DNA of 64,000 nt from UBA1660 sp964462035 (GTDB lineage: Bacteria; Myxococcota_A; Polyangia; Polyangiales; Houyiibacteriaceae): contig CAYXAP010000017.1 in assembly GCA_964462035.1 (NCBI GenBank), positions 71,223 through 135,222 of the forward strand, given 5' to 3'. Positions 17,210 through 26,093 of this stretch are shown in pieces. Under the pieces are notes generated by a model. The model worked only from the letters and a program-made list of their open reading frames with translations. It had not been told where the DNA came from and did not search any database. The translations under genes were made by a program, and so were the position numbers. Position 1 is the first letter of the stretch. Each line of letters begins with the position of its first letter.

Positions 17210-18868
17210 TCAGCAGCGCGTCCAGTCGAAGGTCGGCCGATCCGGCTGCCCGTACTTGGTCAGCGCGCCCTGGGGGCCGACCGCGTTCGGACGCTGGAAG
17301 ATCCAGTTCTGCCACGCGCTCAGCCGGGCGAAGATCTTGCTCTCGACCGTCTCCGGCCCCGGGAAGCGCAGGCTGGCTTCCATCCCGGTGAGGGCGTCCG
17401 GCGAGAGGCTCGCGCGCTCCTCGATGGCGATCCGGACGTCGTCTTCCCAGTCGATGTCGTCGGCGGCCAGTGTGACCAAACCCAGATCATCGGCGTCGGT
17501 GGTCACGATCGGGCCCTCGGTCCCCATGACCTTCTCCAGCGTGGCGGAGTCCCCGAAGTAGCGGGTCTGGAGCCGGCTGAGGCCATTGCCCATCGGCAGG
17601 GCGCCCCCGTTGAGCGCCCCGAGCTGCACGGCGACCTTCTCGTCGTCGTCCTCGAGCATGTAGGAGCGGTCCGCCGCGAGCGCGAGCTCGAAGAGCGAGC
17701 CGGCGAAGCAGGAGCCCTCGTCGATGATCGCGAAGAAGCTCCGCGAGCTCACGTCCAGCCGGCGCAGCACCCGCGCCATGTGCAGTCGGATCTCCTTGGC
17801 GAGCCAGTGATCCTGATTCGCCTCGAGCGCGGCGTCGGTGGCGAGGACCTTCGCGGCGTCCCCGCGGGTCTCGAGCAACACGAGCCCGATGTCGAAGTGG
17901 TGCATCCGGAGTCGCAGGATCGCGTCGTCGAGCTCGCGGAAGCATCGGAGGGCCCACTGATCGGCGCCGGCGGCCTGGATGGCGTCGGCGGTGGTGGGCG
18001 GGTCGCTCTCCGGTGCGTTCACCGTGAGCGTCGCCACCCGGGCGTCTCCATCGAGCTTCAGCGTGACGTGCCGGTAGGTGATCGTGTCGCCTTCCACCGT
18101 CGGCGTCAGCGGGTCGAGGGTGATGCCCGGTCCACGCTTCGCGTCGCCGCTCTCCGCGACCAGCGCCTTCGCCTGGGTGTCGATCGCGTCCTCGAACTTG
18201 CTGCGCGAGGCGATGGCGTCGACCAGGCCCCAGTCGACCGCGCGCTTTCCGCGGACGCCCTCGCTGGTGGTGCAGAAGACGTCGGCCAGGTCGCGCCGGA
18301 CCTTCCGCTTGTCGACGATCCGGGTGAGCCCACCAGTGCCCGGGAGCACGGCCAGGAGCGGTACCTCGGGCAGGCTCACCGCGCTCGAGCCGTCATCGAC
18401 GAGCAGGATGCGATCGCACGCCAGGGCGAGCTCGTAGCCACCGCCGGCGCAGGTGCCCTCACAGGCCGCCAGACTCTTGATGCCGCTGTGGGCCGACGCG
18501 TCTTCGAGGTAGAGGCGGGTTTCGTTGGTGAACTTGCAGAAGTTGACCTTGAACGCGTGCGCCGAGCTCGAGAGCATCGGGATGTTCGCGCCGGCGCAGA
18601 AGACCCGGTCGAGGCCGCTCTGGAAGACGACGGCGCGCACTTCGGGGTGCTCGAAACGGATCCGCTGGATCGCGTCGGCCAGCTCGATGTCCACGCCGAG
18701 GTCGTAGCTGTTGAGCTTGAGCTCGTAGTCGTCACGGAGCCCACCGTGCGGATCGACCTTCATGGTCAGCTTCGCGACGGCGCCGTCGACCGCGAGCTGC
18801 CAGTGCTTGTACCGGTCGGGGTGGGTCTCGAAGTTCGGCGCTTCGGGCGTGGAGGGAGAGTCGGCCAT
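17210..18868 (-). CDS. boxC: Benzoyl-CoA-dihydrodiol (2,3-epoxybenzoyl-CoA) lyase BoxC
   Basis: 552 residues, a two-part crotonase-fold enzyme that opens the 2,3-epoxide ring of the BoxB product to a dehydroadipyl-CoA semialdehyde. VFCAGANIPML near residue 100 and ACEGTCAGGGYELALACDR near 145-163 are the crotonase oxyanion and substrate regions. A second crotonase-like half follows from about residue 280, with IDEGSCFAGSLFELALAADR. The N-terminus (PNFETHPDRYKHWQL) and the C-terminal QNWIFQRPNAVG stretch are typical. The ATG at 18868 is used; one at 18877 is three codons earlier. It is divergent from the zinc-ribbon gene. Confidence 0.93.
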   Translation of the reverse strand: MADSPSTPEAPNFETHPDRYKHWQLAVDGAVAKLTMKVDPHGGLRDDYELKLNSYDLGVDIELADAIQRIRFEHPEVRAVVFQSGLDRVFCAGANIPMLSSSAHAFKVNFCKFTNETRLYLEDASAHSGIKSLAACEGTCAGGGYELALACDRILLVDDGSSAVSLPEVPLLAVLPGTGGLTRIVDKRKVRRDLADVFCTTSEGVRGKRAVDWGLVDAIASRSKFEDAIDTQAKALVAESGDAKRGPGITLDPLTPTVEGDTITYRHVTLKLDGDARVATLTVNAPESDPPTTADAIQAAGADQWALRCFRELDDAILRLRMHHFDIGLVLLETRGDAAKVLATDAALEANQDHWLAKEIRLHMARVLRRLDVSSRSFFAIIDEGSCFAGSLFELALAADRSYMLEDDDEKVAVQLGALNGGALPMGNGLSRLQTRYFGDSATLEKVMGTEGPIVTTDADDLGLVTLAADDIDWEDDVRIAIEERASLSPDALTGMEASLRFPGPETVESKIFARLSAWQNWIFQRPNAVGPQGALTKYGQPDRPTFDWTRC

Positions 18869-18892
18869 GGGCTGCATATACCCGAAAACACG

Positions 18893-18908
18893 GCACACCC
18901 TCGTGTGC
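18893..18908. promoter_or_regulatory. GCACAC/GTGTGC dyad upstream of boxC
   Basis: A perfect 6-base dyad with a CCTC spacer lies 25 bases upstream of the boxC ATG, in the 109-base divergent region shared with the zinc-ribbon gene. The position fits an operator for boxC, but no other copy was seen upstream of boxB. Confidence 0.35.
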
Positions 18909-18977
18909 GACGCCGCTCCCAGTGTGAAAACGCAAGGAGCGTGAAGTCCCCCACGGCGAGATGGCACCCTGTGCGCG

Positions 18978-19913
18978 ATGCCGATGTGCCCCGCGTGCGC
19001 CAATCCCATGGTCCTTCGCCCGCTGCGTGGCGTGGAGGTCGAGGAGTGTTTCCGATGCAAGGGGGTCTTTCTCCACGCCGATGGGATCGACGCGACCGGC
19101 CTCGCGACGGAACGGCTCTTCGGTCGCGGCTCCCGTCCGGTCGGTGGATCCGACCGAGTCTGTCCCTGTGGCAGCGGCAGCCGGATGACCCGTTTCCAGG
19201 TCGGAGGAGGCGAGGCCGCCGTGGTCATCGAGCGCTCGCCGTGCTGCGGCGGGGTGTACCTCGACGCGGGGGAGCACGAGCTGCTCCGCTCTGCGGTCGG
19301 TGCGCTCGCCAACGCGGCATTGCCGCCACGGACCCCCGAGCCCATGGCTGTCGAGTCGGGGGAGCGGCAGTGTCCGCGTTGCCAACGGGCTTATGGGCGC
19401 TTCCGAGAGAACGGGATCGAGATCGACCGCTGTGACCAGTGCGCCTCGATCTTCCTGGATCCCGGGGAGGTCGAGGTGCGGGGGATCGACGTGGCCGCCG
19501 TCTTCGGTGTCGGGCCGGAGGCGGCGATCGAGGTCGGACCGAGCACGCTCCCATGTCCGGCACACGGTCAGCCGATGGTCACGATGCAAGTGCAGGGTTT
19601 CGCCGGGCCCATCGAGATCGAGCGCACCGCGTGCTGCGGCGGGCTCTACTTCGATGGCGGGGAGCTGGACCTCTTCGCCCGGGCGGCACGCCGAGCCACG
19701 ACTCTGTGGGCCGACCGGGAGTTCGCGGCGACGGGTCGGGTCGCGGACCCCAGGAAGCTCGCCCGAGCGGTCGGCGAAGGCGCGCAGGCGGCCAGCGTCC
19801 ACGCGATGAAGGGGGCCGCGGACCGAGTCATGGTTCGCATGGCCGACGAGGAACGTCGGCGGCGCCGCCGGCGACGGCGGATGGACCCATTCGGGAACGA
19901 CGATTGGTGGTGA
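18978..19913 (+). CDS. Zinc-ribbon (zf-TFIIB) repeat protein
   Basis: 311 residues with four zf-TFIIB-like units. Unit 1 begins CPACANPM and ends CFRCKGVFLHADG; unit 2 has CPCGSGSRM and CCGGVYLDAGE; unit 3 has CPRCQRAYG and CDQCASIFLDPGE; unit 4 has CPAHGQPM and CCGGLYFDGGELD. Each would bind one zinc with Cys (one His variant in unit 4). The C-terminus is basic, with an Arg-rich stretch near residues 293-302, then a DW tail. Such proteins are common and uncharacterised; the Arg tail could contact nucleic acid. It is divergent from boxC. Confidence 0.8.
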   Translation: MPMCPACANPMVLRPLRGVEVEECFRCKGVFLHADGIDATGLATERLFGRGSRPVGGSDRVCPCGSGSRMTRFQVGGGEAAVVIERSPCCGGVYLDAGEHELLRSAVGALANAALPPRTPEPMAVESGERQCPRCQRAYGRFRENGIEIDRCDQCASIFLDPGEVEVRGIDVAAVFGVGPEAAIEVGPSTLPCPAHGQPMVTMQVQGFAGPIEIERTACCGGLYFDGGELDLFARAARRATTLWADREFAATGRVADPRKLARAVGEGAQAASVHAMKGAADRVMVRMADEERRRRRRRRRMDPFGNDDWW

Positions 19914-19947
19914 GCCCTCGGTTGGTCGGGGGCGACCGCTCGTCACC

Positions 19948-21519
19948 TCATGAGCCGTCCGGAGCGACGGCTCTCGTCGGCGGGCGCCGGTCCACGGGGA
20001 GGAGCGCCAGAAACGTGGTTCCTTCGCCTGGGGTGGAGCGGACGTCGAGGAGACCGCCGTGCTCGTTGATCGTTCGGTGGACCGTGTAGAGCCCGATCCC
20101 CATCCCCGTCGATTTGGTGGTGAAGAAGGGCTCGAAGACGCGCTCCCGGGTGACCTCGTCCATCCCGGCGCCGTTGTCGTGGACTGCGAGCTCGATCCAA
20201 TCTCTCCCCTCGTTCGTTCGATGGGGCCGCCGCCGCACGCTGAGCGTCACCGTCGGCTCGGTCGGCGCGGCCTCGCGCACCGCATCGCGGCCGTTCATGC
20301 AGAGGTTCAGGAGGGCGTGCTCGAGCTCTCCGCCGATGGTCTCGAGCCACGGATCGTCGTCGTCGGAAAGGCACACGTCGACCACGAAGGCCACGTCGGA
20401 CGTGAAGGCACCGCGGATGATGCGAGCGGCTCGGTCCACCACCTCGCGCACTCGGATCGGTTGGCGCTTCGGGGTGGGGCCCGTGGGCCGAGTGAGCGCG
20501 CTCAGGCTCGCGACCACATCGGCTGCTGCCTCGCTCGCGCTCACCGCTGCGGCGACCCGGGGCCGGAGCGAGTGGGGCACGCTCGCATCCAGAACGGCGA
20601 GGTTGCCCATGACGGCCATCAGCATGTTGTTGAAGTTGTGCGCCACGCCGGCTGCGAGCTCCCCCACCGACGCGAACTTCTGTCGCTCGCGAATTTCGAG
20701 CTCGATGCGCTGTCGCTCGGTGACGTCGAACACGCCACCGCGGAGACCGATCGCCTCCCCCGCTCGATCCGTGATCACCCGCCCCCGGATGAGCAACCAG
20801 CGGATCTCACCATCGACCACGATCCGGTGGAGGAGGTCCTCATAGGTGCCGGTCTCCATCGCTCGCTCGATCGACTCACTCACCGCCGCGCGATCGTCGG
20901 GGAAGACTTGCTTCATGTACTCCTCGTAGGTCGGAGCGCCCTGACCTGGCTCGAGCCCGAAGTGGCGGCAGGTCATCTCGTCCCAGACCACCTCGTTCGA
21001 TCGCGCGTCCCAGGTCCAGATGCCCATCCCGGTGGCCTCGACGGCAAGCGCCAGGTCCTCGCGGCTGGCCCGTAGCTCCCGCTCGGCCTGCTCCTTCTCG
21101 GTCACGTCCGTGCCCACGAGCGCCAGCGCGATGACCTCGTCGTGCTCGACGATGGGCACCGCCTGCACTTCGTAGTGCGAGCGTTTGCCGTCGGGACCGG
21201 GGGACACGACCTGGTAGCTCTCGACCTCGGCCGTCTGGATGACGCGCTCGATCGCTCGGCGGCTCACCTCGATCGACGGCGCATCCATGAAGTCGTAGAT
21301 GCTGGCGTCCACGACGTCGGCTTCGCCGTAGCCTTCGGCGAAATGGTGCATGTAGAGGATTCGGCCGTCGGCGCTGGAGAAGGCGACGTAGGCCGGCACG
21401 GAGTCGACGACCGAGCGCAGCACCGCCTGGGCGAACGACCCTTGGTCGCCCTCGAACGCTTCCCTCAGCCGCTTCCGCAGCACCTCGTGGCTCGGGCCAC
21501 CATCGCTCGAATCGGTCAT
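19948..21519 (-). CDS. PAS-domain sensor histidine kinase
   Basis: 523 residues, soluble, no membrane segment. Two PAS domains lie at about 20-140 and 155-275. The dimerisation box ELAAGVAHNFNNMLMAVMGN has the phospho-acceptor His in HNFNN, and the HATPase domain has the N, G1 (DNGAGM) and G2 (GMGIGLYTV) boxes. This HNFNN subtype is common in Myxococcota. The ATG at 21519 has GGGGG upstream; a GTG at 21543 would add 8 residues. No response regulator is adjacent, so it is an orphan, as are the three regulators in this window. Confidence 0.93.
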   Translation of the reverse strand: MTDSSDGGPSHEVLRKRLREAFEGDQGSFAQAVLRSVVDSVPAYVAFSSADGRILYMHHFAEGYGEADVVDASIYDFMDAPSIEVSRRAIERVIQTAEVESYQVVSPGPDGKRSHYEVQAVPIVEHDEVIALALVGTDVTEKEQAERELRASREDLALAVEATGMGIWTWDARSNEVVWDEMTCRHFGLEPGQGAPTYEEYMKQVFPDDRAAVSESIERAMETGTYEDLLHRIVVDGEIRWLLIRGRVITDRAGEAIGLRGGVFDVTERQRIELEIRERQKFASVGELAAGVAHNFNNMLMAVMGNLAVLDASVPHSLRPRVAAAVSASEAAADVVASLSALTRPTGPTPKRQPIRVREVVDRAARIIRGAFTSDVAFVVDVCLSDDDDPWLETIGGELEHALLNLCMNGRDAVREAAPTEPTVTLSVRRRPHRTNEGRDWIELAVHDNGAGMDEVTRERVFEPFFTTKSTGMGIGLYTVHRTINEHGGLLDVRSTPGEGTTFLALLPVDRRPPTRAVAPDGS

Positions 21520-21704
21520 CACCCCCGCGAGGAAGATACCCACCGCCAGCGAGCCGCCACAAGAGCTTCACCCTAACTTACGAGGGTGCACGCCCTGGAT
21601 GGGGAGCCCCTCACTTTGGACCCCGACATGGGTGAGGTTCGATGTTCACGATCGGCCGCTGAGCTTCCGCTTGCGCTGGGGAGAGGGCGCACCATCCTCG
21701 CCTC

Positions 21705-22355
21705 ATGAAGCGCGCGGCGAAGGCCGAGAAGATCGGTGCCATCCTCGACGAGCTCTATCCGGAGCAGCCGATCCCACTGGATCACGTCGACCCCTACACG
21801 CTCCTGGTCGCCGTCGCGCTCAGCGCGCAGACCACCGACAAGAAGGTGAACGAGGTCACGCCCGGGCTCTTCGCGGTCGCGCCCGACCCGGCGTCGATGG
21901 CGGCGCTCCCGCAGGAGGAGATCCTCCGCCTCATTCGTCAGGTCGGCCTCGCTCCCACGAAGGCCAAGAACCTCAAGCGCGCGGCGGAGCTCCTCGTCGA
22001 GCGTCACGGTGGCGAGGTGCCCTCCGACCTCGAGTCGCTGGAGGCGCTCCCGGGTGTCGGTCACAAGACCGCGCAGGTGGTGCAGGCCCAGGCGTTCGGC
22101 ATCCCGGCCTTTCCGGTCGACACCCACATCCACCGGCTCGCCGGTCGGTGGGGCCTCTCGAGCGCGAAGAACGTGGCCACCACCGAGCGTGATCTGAAGA
22201 AGCTCTTCCCCGAGGAGACCTGGAACGCGCGACACCTCCAGATCATCTACTTCGGCCGCGAGTACTGCCCGGCCCGCAACCACGACCTGACGAGCTGCCC
22301 GATCTGCAGTTGGGCGGCGAGCAAGAAGCGCATCCGCGAAGAGGCGAGTCGGTGA
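21705..22355 (+). CDS. nth: Endonuclease III-like DNA glycosylase/AP lyase with reduced Fe-S motif
   Basis: 216 residues, standard length for Nth. The helix-hairpin-helix LPGVGHKTAQVV holds the catalytic Lys121 and VDTHIHR the catalytic Asp139; LSAQTTD is the substrate-side signature. It removes oxidised pyrimidines in base excision repair. The C-terminal cluster loop is unusual. The usual C-x6-C-x2-C-x5-C reads Cys188, Leu195, Cys198, Ala204, with an extra Cys201. Two of four ligands are missing, so a normal [4Fe-4S] cluster is doubtful. The stop overlaps the next gene (GTGA). Confidence 0.9.
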   Translation: MKRAAKAEKIGAILDELYPEQPIPLDHVDPYTLLVAVALSAQTTDKKVNEVTPGLFAVAPDPASMAALPQEEILRLIRQVGLAPTKAKNLKRAAELLVERHGGEVPSDLESLEALPGVGHKTAQVVQAQAFGIPAFPVDTHIHRLAGRWGLSSAKNVATTERDLKKLFPEETWNARHLQIIYFGREYCPARNHDLTSCPICSWAASKKRIREEASR

Positions 22356-22954
22356 AGGAGAAGACCCTCGAGGTCTACTTCGACTACTCGTCGCCCTTCG
22401 CCTACCTCGGCACGACCCAGGTTCGGCGCATCGCCCGGCAGACCGGGACGACCCTCATCTATCGACCCTTCTTGCTCGGTGCCCTCTTCAAGGAGATCGG
22501 CACGCCGATGGTCCCGGTGGCCACCTTTCCCGAGCCGAAGCGGAAGCACGTCACCACCGACCTGCAGCGTTGGTCCGAGTGGTGGCGAGTTCCCTACCGC
22601 TTCAACACCCACTTCCCACTGCGCACCGTCGACCCCCTCCGGCTCACGCTGCTGGCGCCCACCGAGAAGGTGCCCGAGCTGGTCGACGCGCTCATGGCCG
22701 CCTACTGGGCGCACAACCGGCCCGCGAGCCCCGACGTGCTCCAAGAGGTCGTGGAGCGACTCGGTCTCGACCCGACGCTGCTCGATGCGATGCAGGGCCC
22801 GGAGGCACGGCAGATGCTCCGCGACGCCACCGCCGAGGCCGTGTCTCGTGGGGTGCCCGGAGCCCCGACCTTCTTCCTGACCGGGGTGGGTGACGACGAG
22901 CCCTTCTGGGGCCAGGACCGGCTGCCGATGATCGAGAGCCTGCTCTCGGCCTGA
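22352..22954 (+). CDS. DsbA-family / HCCA-isomerase-like protein, nth-coupled
   Basis: 200 residues. The N-terminal FDYSSPFAYLG carries SPFA, matching the Ser active-site type of 2-hydroxychromene-2-carboxylate isomerase, unlike the CPYA of its paralogue at 14703-15332. Other shared blocks are RPFLLGALFKEIG, GVPGAPTFFLTG and WGQDRLPM. It is probably a glutathione-dependent isomerase or relative; the substrate is unknown. The GTG start overlaps the nth stop by four bases. The link to DNA repair may be just expression. Confidence 0.8.
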   Translation: MKEKTLEVYFDYSSPFAYLGTTQVRRIARQTGTTLIYRPFLLGALFKEIGTPMVPVATFPEPKRKHVTTDLQRWSEWWRVPYRFNTHFPLRTVDPLRLTLLAPTEKVPELVDALMAAYWAHNRPASPDVLQEVVERLGLDPTLLDAMQGPEARQMLRDATAEAVSRGVPGAPTFFLTGVGDDEPFWGQDRLPMIESLLSA

Positions 22955-23004
22955 CCCCTCGGAGACTGGCCAAGGCGGGGTCCAGGCCTCATGGTGGACC
23001 CATC

Positions 23005-24372
23005 GTGGCTCTGAAATTCCGGCTCTTCGGCACCCCCATCCGGGTTCATGTCCTCTTCCTCCTGACGATCCTCCTCTTCTGGTCGATGCAGGAAACCGGG
23101 GATTGGCGAACCCTGCCGATCTTCGCGGCCATCATCTTCCAGGGGGTCCTCTGCCACGAGCTCGGCCACGCCTTCGCGGGCCGTGCGTTCGGGCTCGAGC
23201 CGCTGATCGACCTCACGGCCTTCGCCGGCGTCACTCGCTGGAAGAAGAACAAGCAGCTCTCGCCGGGGAAGAACCTGGTGATCGCCATCGCTGGCCCGAT
23301 CGTCGGTATCACCTTGGGTGGCATCGCCCTCATCGCCCTCGCGGTGCTCGCTCCGCCGGAGGATTCGCTGCTCGAGTTCTCGCTGTGGTGGGCGGTGTTG
23401 GTGAATCTCGGCTGGTCGCTCCTGAACCTGGCGCCGATCCTGCCGCTCGATGGCGGCAACGCCATGGCGAGCATCTTCCAGATGTTCTCCAAGAAGCACG
23501 GGCTGCGCTTCGCGCGCTACGTCTCGCTGATCGTGATCGGAGGCGTCGGCGCGGTTCTGATCGCGACCAACACGGTTCCGGTCTTCATTCTGCTCTTCCT
23601 CGGGCTCTTCGCGTTCCTCAACGTGCAGGCGCTGCGCTTCGAGAAGAAGCTGGAGGAGAAGGGGGTGCGTCGCGTCGAGGGCCCGGAGGACGTGCTCAAG
23701 CTCGGTTACGAGGCGCTGGAGAAGGGCGACTCGAAGACCGTCCTGCAGTGCGCGTCGGTCCTGGTTCGCAACACCGAGGACGCGGCGCTCCGTGACGAGG
23801 CCCATCACCTCGCGGCGTGGGGCTTCCTCCTGGAGGACGTGCCGAGCCGCGCGCGGGAGGCGCTCGACAACCTCTCCGGCACGCGAGATCCGGACCCGGC
23901 CCTCGAGGGCGCGGTCCAACTGGCCCTCGGCCGCGCGTCGGACGCGCTCCAGCTCTTCGAGACCGCTCTCCGCCAGGCGCCCTCGCGCTTCGTCGAGAAG
24001 CGCTATCTCAAGGCCGTCGAGGAGACACGCGCCTTCGAGCGAGCGCTCGAGCTCTTCCGGACCAACCCCGACGCGCTCTCGCTCACCGCGGCGCACCGGC
24101 TCCAGGGCGCGGCCTTTCACGCCGGCGACGTCGACGCGGCGTGCCGGCTCGGCGAGCTCCTCTATGAACGCGCGAGCGACCCGCTCGCGGCGTTCAACGT
24201 CGCGTGTTGCGCGGCCCGCCTCGGTCGTCCGGAGGACGCTCTGAGTTGGCTCGAACGTGCTCGTCAAGCAGGCTTCGAGGACCTCGAGGTGCTCGACGGA
24301 GACGAAGACCTCGCGCCCGTTCGCGCGCTTCCCGGCTGGGCCGACATGCGGGCCCGCTACGACACCGTCTGA
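23005..24372 (+). CDS. Site-2-protease-like M50 metallopeptidase fused to TPR domain
   Basis: 455 residues, GTG start. The N-terminal 210 residues are a membrane metalloprotease: His51-Glu-Leu-Gly-His55 is the HExxH zinc site, and NLAPILPLDGG at 141-151 brings the third ligand Asp149. About five membrane segments are present. From about residue 225 to the end the protein is soluble and helical with TPR-like repeats. The protease should cut membrane-bound proteins, and the TPR part may bind a substrate or regulator. It is followed three bases later by a thioesterase gene. Confidence 0.85.
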   Translation: MALKFRLFGTPIRVHVLFLLTILLFWSMQETGDWRTLPIFAAIIFQGVLCHELGHAFAGRAFGLEPLIDLTAFAGVTRWKKNKQLSPGKNLVIAIAGPIVGITLGGIALIALAVLAPPEDSLLEFSLWWAVLVNLGWSLLNLAPILPLDGGNAMASIFQMFSKKHGLRFARYVSLIVIGGVGAVLIATNTVPVFILLFLGLFAFLNVQALRFEKKLEEKGVRRVEGPEDVLKLGYEALEKGDSKTVLQCASVLVRNTEDAALRDEAHHLAAWGFLLEDVPSRAREALDNLSGTRDPDPALEGAVQLALGRASDALQLFETALRQAPSRFVEKRYLKAVEETRAFERALELFRTNPDALSLTAAHRLQGAAFHAGDVDAACRLGELLYERASDPLAAFNVACCAARLGRPEDALSWLERARQAGFEDLEVLDGDEDLAPVRALPGWADMRARYDTV

Positions 24373-24375
24373 CCC

Positions 24376-25215
24376 TTGGCCGACCCAGCGCAGCTTCTCG
24401 ACGACACGGTCGTCGAGCGGATCGGCGACGACGACGGTGTCGCCACCTATCGCGCCGACGCGCGCCCCGCGTGGAGCTTCTTCCTGCCGTCGGGCGGGGT
24501 GCTCACGGCGATCGCGCTGCGCGCCTCACACGCCGAGGCGGGGATGGACTGGCGTCCGCTCTCGTCGACCACCCTCTTCCACGAGGCCGTCCCCGAGGGG
24601 CCGCTCGAGGTTCGGGTCCACGTACTGCGTCGGGGGAACGTGACGGTGCAGACGCGCGCGGCGCTCGGGCCCGCTGGCGAGCCACCGCGGATGGAGGTGC
24701 TGACGACCTTCGTCAAGGCGCGCTCCGGACCTACGCTCGTGGCTCGCGAGTTTCCCTCCGACCTGCCGGGCCCGAACGACGCACCGGCCTACTGGCGGAG
24801 CTCGCCGGATCTGCCCTTCTTTCGCCAGCTCGACGCGCGGCTCGCGTTCGGTCGCCGCTTCTGGGACCCGGACTGGGAGGCCGGCCCTTCGCGCTGTGCG
24901 CGTTGGTTCCGATACCAGCAGCCACCGCACCGCGATGGCCGCATGGCGCTCGATGCTCTGCCGCCGCTGGTGGACACCATGCCCGCGGCGGTCTTCGAGG
25001 CCCTGGGCAGCGAGCACCCTCGGCTCTTCGCGCCGAGCCTGGACCTGACCATCCACTACCTCGCCGACACCGCGGGCGAGTGGATCCTCTGCCAGGCGCG
25101 TGGCGTCTGGGCCGAAGACGGCTATGCCAGCGCGGAGATCGAGCTCTGGGACGAAGAGGGCACCCTGCTCGCGTTCGGCACGCAGACGATGATGCTCCGT
25201 CGTTTCCGCCGCTGA
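24376..25215 (+). CDS. Double-hotdog acyl-CoA thioesterase family protein
   Basis: 279 residues, TTG start right after the M50 gene. The first half has the hotdog pattern with ...GGVLTAIALRAS and a segment on a beta strand RVHVLRRGNVTVQTRA. The second half repeats the fold, with SLDLTIHYLAD and ILCQARGVWAEDGYASAEIELWDEEGTLLA. This is the 4HBT_3/TesB-like arrangement in which two hotdogs form one active unit. It probably hydrolyses a long or aromatic acyl-CoA; the exact substrate is unknown. Confidence 0.75.
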   Translation: MADPAQLLDDTVVERIGDDDGVATYRADARPAWSFFLPSGGVLTAIALRASHAEAGMDWRPLSSTTLFHEAVPEGPLEVRVHVLRRGNVTVQTRAALGPAGEPPRMEVLTTFVKARSGPTLVAREFPSDLPGPNDAPAYWRSSPDLPFFRQLDARLAFGRRFWDPDWEAGPSRCARWFRYQQPPHRDGRMALDALPPLVDTMPAAVFEALGSEHPRLFAPSLDLTIHYLADTAGEWILCQARGVWAEDGYASAEIELWDEEGTLLAFGTQTMMLRRFRR

Positions 25216-25249
25216 GATCTTGGGATTGACGCCGGCTCCGCCGTTCCCC

Positions 25250-26089
25250 ATGAGCACGGCCATGACGAACGCACGACTCCTGCTCCTGGCCCTGGCCCTC
25301 GGCTGTGGTGGCTCGGAGACCGCCGACTCCGGCGACACGACCTCCGGTGCCGAGACCGAGACCGGCTCGATCGAAGCCGCGATCGCGGGTCCCCATCGCT
25401 CGGCGGAGAACCGGGCGCGGGACCGGTACCGGCATCCGGCCGAGACGCTGGCCTTCTTCGGCCTCGAACCCGGTATGACCGTGGTCGAGATGGCGCCGGG
25501 CGGCGGCTGGTACACCGAGATCCTCGCCCCTGCCCTGAAGGGCCAGGGCAAGCTCTACGCCGCGATCCCCGACCCCGAGGAGAGCGAGTACGGCGAGCGC
25601 TTCATGACCTTCCTGAGCAGCGACGCCGACCTCTACTCGGAGGTCCAGCCCGTCATCTTCGGGCCGCCCGAGCGGACCTCGCTCGGCGCCGATGGCTCCG
25701 CCGACATGGTGGTGACCTTCCGCAGCACCCATGGCTGGATCAACCGCGGTCAGGCCGAAGACGTGTACGCGGCGATGTTCCGAGTGCTGAAGCCCGGGGG
25801 CGTGCTCGGCGTGGTCCAGCATCGTGCGGACGAGGGCGCCGACCCCGCGGTTACCGCCGAGAACGGCTACGTGCCCGAGGCGTACGTGATCGGTCTGGCG
25901 GAAGCGGCGGGCTTCGTGCTGGAAGAGAAGAGCGAGATCAACGCCAACGCCGGGGACGACCACGACCACCCGGAAGGTGTGTGGACGCTCCCGCCGAGCC
26001 TGCGCCTCGGTGACGAGGGCCGCGCCGAGTACGAGGCCATCGGCGAGAGCGATCGAATGACGCTCCGCTTCCGCAAGCCCGCCGCCTGA
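25250..26089 (+). CDS. Lipoprotein with class I methyltransferase fold (COG4798-like)
   Basis: 279 residues. The signal LLLLALALGC gives a lipobox, and a short Asp/Thr linker leads to a Rossmann methyltransferase with VVEMAPGGGWYTEIL as the SAM-binding motif I. YRHPAETLAFFGL precedes it, and DMVVTFRSTHGWIN and MFRVLKPGGVLGVVQH follow. COG4798 proteins of this type are frequently exported. Methylation outside the cytoplasm would need SAM there, so the real activity is unclear. ATG at 25250 is used; another at 25262 is four codons later. Confidence 0.78.
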   Translation: MSTAMTNARLLLLALALGCGGSETADSGDTTSGAETETGSIEAAIAGPHRSAENRARDRYRHPAETLAFFGLEPGMTVVEMAPGGGWYTEILAPALKGQGKLYAAIPDPEESEYGERFMTFLSSDADLYSEVQPVIFGPPERTSLGADGSADMVVTFRSTHGWINRGQAEDVYAAMFRVLKPGGVLGVVQHRADEGADPAVTAENGYVPEAYVIGLAEAAGFVLEEKSEINANAGDDHDHPEGVWTLPPSLRLGDEGRAEYEAIGESDRMTLRFRKPAA

Positions 26090-26093
26090 AGGC

